Below, piece by piece: positions 59,906 through 64,000 of a stretch of DNA of 64,000 bases. Origin of the DNA: Aporrectodea caliginosa (Eukaryota > Annelida > Clitellata > Crassiclitellata > Lumbricidae); assembly GCA_020284085.1 (NCBI GenBank), contig JACEVL010000143.1, positions 2,023,746 to 2,087,745 of the forward strand, in the 5' to 3' direction. The first letter of the stretch is position 1, and each line of letters starts with the position of its first letter. Below the pieces are notes generated by a model. That model ran no database searches. It saw only the letters and a program-made list of their open reading frames with translations, and was not told the origin of the DNA. A program made the translations under genes and the position numbers.

Positions 59906-61075
59906 TGTAGTTCCTGTTCGAGATGCCGTAGACGATGGGGTTGCAGCAGCTGGAGATGAACATCAGCGTCTGGGCGACCATGTGGCAGTAGATGAGACGG
60001 TTCATCCAGTCGACGGTCAAGGTCATCCTTCCCTGAGCCAGCTGACGGATGATGTGGAACGAAACGAACTCGTAGACGATCAACGGAAGCTGACAGATGG
60101 CGAACGTTATGACGATGACGAACATCATCCGCGTCATGCTCGATGTCAGGCTCTGCCGCTGACGAACGCTCGCAGACCCCGTTCCCTGACGGACGAGCCC
60201 CGAGGGTGCTCCACCTCCGCCGCTGATGGGGTTAGGGCGCTGAGTCCTGCTGCTCGACTGGTGCTTCATCCCCGACGATCGCCCGTGGATCCTTCGCACG
60301 AGCAGTCCGTTGAAGACGGCGATGACGCCAAAGGGGAGAACGACCCCGCCGAACAGCTGGACGTAGAGCCAGAGTTCGTGGTACTCCTGACGAGGCCAGT
60401 GGACCTTGCAGCTCATGCGACTGTCAGTAGTTCGACGCTTAACCGTGGTGCTGAACAACCAATAGGGCATCGAGATGAGGAGGCAGAGCAGCCAGATGCA
60501 GGCGCAGACGGCGATGCCGACCTTCACCTGGCGGAACTTGCCCATCGTGTGGAAGGTCGCAAGGAAGCGGTCGATGCTGAGCGCCATGAGGGTGAAGAGG
60601 CTGGCGTACTTGTTGCACTCGCGGAAGACGTAAGCCACCTTGCAGGTCCAGTCGCCGAAGATCCAGTTGTTGTAGAACGTTCCGAAGCAGAAGAACGGTA
60701 TCGTCAGAACGAACAGCTGGTCGGCAAACGCAAGGTTCCAGATGTAGTAGTTGCTCACGGACCTCGAGCGGATTCGATCGTACTTGGCGATCACGTAGAT
60801 GACCAACGTATTTCCGACAATGCCAAAGAGAAACGTTATCATGTAGAAGAGTACGGTAACGATCCGTATCTCGATGCCTGTTTTGTCACCTCCATGTGGT
60901 CGTCTTGTCAGGTTACCTGTAGCGTTAAGTGGTACCAAGACGGACAAGTTCGTGTCATCGAGACTCCAGCCGCATGCAGGAGCAACACCGTTGGGAGGGG
61001 TTCCAGGGTCGTGAGTCAAACACAGCTGCGGAAATGTACCGTTTAGATCGATCATCAATTCCATACCACAGGCGC
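59906..61075 (-). CDS. Class A GPCR, peptide-receptor-like, main coding exon
   Basis: The frame encodes a seven-helix receptor from ATG at 61064. It has an N-terminal extracellular tail with three N-glycosylation sequons (residues 8, 47, 51) and TM1 near 66-93 with GNTLV. In TM2 the conserved Asp is in NLAFADQ (115), and Cys141 is at the top of TM3. The DRY motif is DRF (165-167). Trp191 is in TM4, Cys219 in ECL2, Pro244 in TM5, FAICQLP (variant of CWLP) in TM6 and NPIVY (375-379) in TM7. The third loop is unusually Gly/Ser/Arg-rich (about 260-310). Architecture fits the somatostatin/allatostatin-C/galanin-like peptide-receptor group, but I cannot pick one. Minus-strand TTTTCATTTTTTTAG precedes the exon start, 11 bases before the ATG. 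Directly after NRNY the sequence is A|GTAAGT, a consensus donor. So the readable frame beyond 59906 (to a stop at 59868) is likely intron and the C-terminal tail is in another exon. The plus-strand 399-codon frame over the same DNA is an antisense shadow. Confidence 0.93.
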
Positions 61076-61109
61076 CTAAAAAAATGAAAATTACTCTGAA
61101 TGTGAATCT

Positions 61110-61283
61110 CAGTGGTGTAACGAAGGGTTTCAGCGCCCACGGGCAAACTTTGATGACTGCGTCCCTTTCTAATTTTCTTGTTGATTTTCAATCGTTCTTG
61201 TCACAGTGTACTGTGTATCAATGCTAATTTTGCGCCCCCTTGTGCTGCGTATTGCCCCTCTGCCACACTTCGTTACGCCACTG
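61110..61283. mobile_element. hAT-like MITE in the intron next to the GPCR exon, 174 bp
   Basis: The ends are CAGTGGTGTAACGAAG and the reverse complement of CAGTGGCGTAACGAAG. Flanking 8-mers are GTGAATCT (61102-61109) and GTGATTCT (61284-61291), a target duplication with one mismatch. It lies about 34 bases upstream (minus strand) of the predicted splice acceptor, inside the presumed intron. Confidence 0.85.
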
Positions 61284-61299
61284 GTGATTCTACGTTGAC

Positions 61300-62365
61300 T
61301 CAGCGTAGTAGTGATGAGTCAGTCAATACTGGGAGTGCTTCTGAACGGTTCACCCTACTAGGCGCTTTACAAAATGCTTAAATTTATACAATACAAAGCA
61401 ATACAACAAGCGTAGATCACGTGCTTTAGCGTTGACGCAACGTAGTGTTGAGTCAGCAAGTTCTTGGACCGGCCTGAGCGTTCCTCACTATACGGTACAT
61501 AGGCTATATATTCCTTTTTACTTCTCTTCGACGTATTATGTTAGTTCAGTATATATCACCTAGTCATATGATGGGTATAATTACATGTGAGTAGATCGAA
61601 CGGTTTTGTTTTCAATCTGTCTTAAGAAGGATATATAGCAAAATGCAATGCCGCTTCAGTGAAATATCAAATCGCACTAATTTTAGCAGTTTTCCCAGCA
61701 GGTTAATAGGTAACTTATGTCTTATAGAAATACACGCTCAAAAATGAGTGCATCGCAAAACATTCTCTTCAATTCGCAGAAACAATCTACTTCCAGATAA
61801 TGTTTACTTTCAGATGCACAGAATGTATTGTCCTGTATACTACATTGATACCGCTACCATCGCTGAGTTCAAAATAAAAATAAAAACACTAGAACCTTTA
61901 ATGGAAATGCATGACTCAAAATATCCATGAATTCAACAACGCCCTTTAGACATAACATTCGCACACATAGGCCTTGATTACATACCAATTATAGATCAAA
62001 GGAAACGGTATGAAGCCGACATATGCATATGAACGTAGAAAATCGCAAAACAGTCTCCTGGAAAAGAGAGATGCAGTAATTTTCCTTCAATCCCTCTTCA
62101 GTGGACGATTAGACAGATATCGATGGCATACATTCGTCTGTTGCTGGGCAACTCGGCGACTCCTCCCAGGTCAACGAACGACTAATATAAGATTCGACGG
62201 CAGCGGAGAGCGACGATGATGGCCACAGACGAACAAGCGACGCACGACTGACACCGTGACACGCAGAAGAAGTATAGAAGACGGAGCGATTGCTAAGCGT
62301 GTATATATTGAGACCGACATCCATTGGATCACCGATGCATGCATGCAGCCATACGATGCCATCGT
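61300..62365. other. No gene recognised
   Basis: Contains a GCGCTTTACAAAATGC plus ATACAA repeat (about 61360-61405) that resembles a retroposon tail. No coding family. Confidence 0.4.
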
Positions 62366-62369
<4 letters not shown>

Positions 62370-62430
<61 letters not shown>

Positions 62431-62720
62431 TACACACACACACACAAACACACACAAACACACACACACACACAAACACACAGACACACAAACACACAGA
62501 CACACACACACACAAACACACAGACACACACACACAAACACACAGACACACACACACGCGCGCACACACACACGCACACACACACACTCACGCACGCATA
62601 AACACACACCAACGCACACATACACACATACACACGCACACATGCAGTCACACACGCAGTCAACACACACACAAGCACACACATATACACGCACACGCAC
62701 ACGCACACACATGTATATGC
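62370..62720. repeat. (CA)n microsatellite, about 350 bp
   Basis: CA dinucleotides with regular AAACAC, GACAC and GCAC interruptions. All long frames through it are translations of the repeat. Confidence 0.95.
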
Positions 62721-62858
62721 AACTCTCAGATACGCTATAATATTCGTTTTATTTTCTGACAGGTTGACAGACCGCAACTAGTTACAATAGAAATATGTTA
62801 AATAATTAATTAAATCAAAAGCAACAAAAAATCAGACAGGTGTGCAGTCATGTGAGAC

Positions 62859-63300
62859 CTAGGGCAAGCGTTTGTAAAGTACACGAGGGATAAAGTTCTT
62901 CACATCCTTAGCAGGCAGTTCAAAGTTATGACGTCTTGGGCGAAGGTTGTATCGTCGTTGTACGATTGGTGGAAATAGCCCTCGCAAGACATGGCAGTCA
63001 TTCCTAATAACTGCCTGGAGCAGTCGCTCTTCAGCTGCACCCACCATCTCCTCCACGCCCGGCGATCGCGGTGGGAGGAAACCAATCCTCTGCATCCTCT
63101 GCACCAGACGCTCAAGTCTGGAACGGTCCTCAGCGCTGGCGTAGCCCCACCAGGCAGGGGCGGCATAGAGGAGACGGGCCACAGTGGTGGCCCTGGCTAC
63201 CTCGTATAGACCAGTTTGGCACAGGCCATGCGTCCTCAAGACCCTCAACGCGTGAAGCGAGCCTGAGCACGCACTGAGACTGAGAATGTCACAAACGTGG
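62859..63300 (-). pseudogene. LINE reverse transcriptase C-terminal fragment
   Basis: An open minus-strand frame gives SLHALRVLRTHGLCQTGLYE, then VARLLYAAPAWWGYASAEDR, RLERLVQRMQRIGFLPP, DCHVLRGLFPP and YNLRPRRHNFELPAKD. This is the C-terminal region of a Jockey/CR1-like RT (SxYALRxLRxHGL, VARLLYAxPAWWG, YxLRPRxHxxxLP). It is intact enough to be fairly recent. The 5' truncation coincides with the hairpin at 63308-63373. Confidence 0.85.
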
Positions 63301-63307
63301 TTGCTAC

Positions 63308-63373
63308 GCTGTCTAAAATAGCAATAGGGCATATTACATGTATATGCCCTGTGGCTATTTCATTTTAGACAGC
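63308..63373. repeat. Near-palindrome at the LINE 5' breakpoint
   Basis: GCTGTCTAAAATAGC (left arm) and GAAATAGCC plus CATTTTAGACAGC-type sequence (right arm) fold back, with AGGGCATAT and ATATGCCCT near the loop. The arms differ by a 5-base indel. It sits exactly where the LINE fragment starts. Confidence 0.65.
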
Positions 63374-63669
63374 TAGTCTCTCAGAGTTTTCCATTGCGGA
63401 AAGAAACGAATGACGTTGATTCAAGAAACGGTCTGCCTTGAGGTGGAGTTCGAGGCTCTGGCCATTGTTAGACTTCGAGACCCATGGAGAATGTAACGCA
63501 CTTAGGCCTATAATTATTACGGGGTAAAGCGGGACCAGCAACCCGTCTGGTTCTCTCCTCGTTCTTCTACTCGTTCTCCTTCTCTTCCTTCTCCTCAGTC
63601 ACCTCCTCTTCCTTCTCCTCTCTTCCTTCTCCTCCTCTTCCTTCTCATTCATTCTCGCTCTCAAACTCG

Positions 63670-64000
63670 CTTCGTTTGTCTGTCTGTGTGTCTATCTCTG
63701 TCTGTCTGCCTGTCTCTTTCTTTCTTTCTCTTTCTCTCTATATCTGTCTCTGTCTCTGATCTGTCTGTCTATCTATCTGTCTCTCTCTGTCTGTTTGTCT
63801 GTCTGTTTCTCTCTCTCTGTCTCTCTGTCTGTCTGTCTCTGTCTGTGTGTCTCTCTGTCTGTCTCTCTCTGTCTGTTTGTCTGTCTGTTTCTCTCTGTCT
63901 GTCTGTTTGTCAATGTCTGTTTCTCTCTGTCTGTCTGTTTTCTCTGTCTGTTTCTCTCTGTCTGTCTCTAATTCTGCTGTATCTCATATCTGTCTCTCTG
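63670..64000. repeat. (CTGT)n/(CT)n irregular microsatellite, running off the window
   Basis: CTGTCTGTTT-like and CTCTCT-like motifs mixed. Its right end is not in the window. Confidence 0.9.

Noticed and set aside
59847..61046. A 399-codon open frame on the plus strand over the GPCR exon
   Set aside because: It is the antisense of the receptor exon and has no receptor-like or other recognisable motif. Long antisense frames are common over codon-biased genes.

Overview
The window looks like nuclear DNA from a marine invertebrate, most plausibly an ambulacrarian (echinoderm or hemichordate relative). That is inference from four things: one spliced class A GPCR exon, CR1/L2-like and endonuclease/RT LINE fragments, tRNA-derived SINEs with a MIR-like layout, and very dense microsatellites with many small DNA transposons. 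There are no operons, rRNA genes, intact tRNA genes or CRISPR arrays. Nearly all of the longer open frames are translations of microsatellites or shadows of other features.

Protein-coding content is low. The best gene is a class A (rhodopsin-type) peptide-receptor-like GPCR on the minus strand (exon 59906-61075). It has a good 3' splice acceptor just upstream of the ATG and a consensus splice donor a few codons after NPIVY, so the C-terminal tail should lie in another exon outside what can be read here. A second likely gene is a Ser-rich, low-complexity 399-residue protein on the minus strand (23061-24260) that I do not recognise. An orphan 337-residue coiled-coil ORF (27829-28842, +) resembles the front of a retrotransposon Gag.

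Everything else is mostly mobile and repetitive DNA. Left part (1-26 kb): a SINE-like foldback (about 1 kb), a 41-bp minisatellite (2.7-3.4 kb), a 103-bp minisatellite (6.5-6.8 kb), two small hAT-like elements, a 2.03-kb DNA transposon with long inverted termini and an exact 8-bp target duplication carrying a decayed transposon-type ORF (13.6-15.6 kb), a 5'-truncated CR1/L2-like LINE (17-18.3 kb), a second LINE remnant (20.9-21.5 kb), and the Ser-rich gene. Middle part (26-47 kb): the Gag-like ORF, several MITEs, more LINE 3' ends and huge (AAT)n, (TC)n, (AT)n and (ATAC)n tracts. Right part (47-64 kb): MITEs, a 28-bp minisatellite whose unit carries the palindrome AGGTC(G/A)TGACCT, a TTAA-flanked piggyBac-like MITE, a 1.15-kb LTR-like element, the GPCR exon and a final LINE fragment.

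The strongest discovery-type signal is the set of DNA transposons with target duplications. Nine elements have exact or near-exact 8-bp duplications, a tenth is a family member without one, and one more has a TTAA duplication. They fall into several families, two of them multi-copy within the window. A second signal is the palindromic octamer TAGGCCTA. I counted about 26 copies by eye after 26.5 kb and none before.
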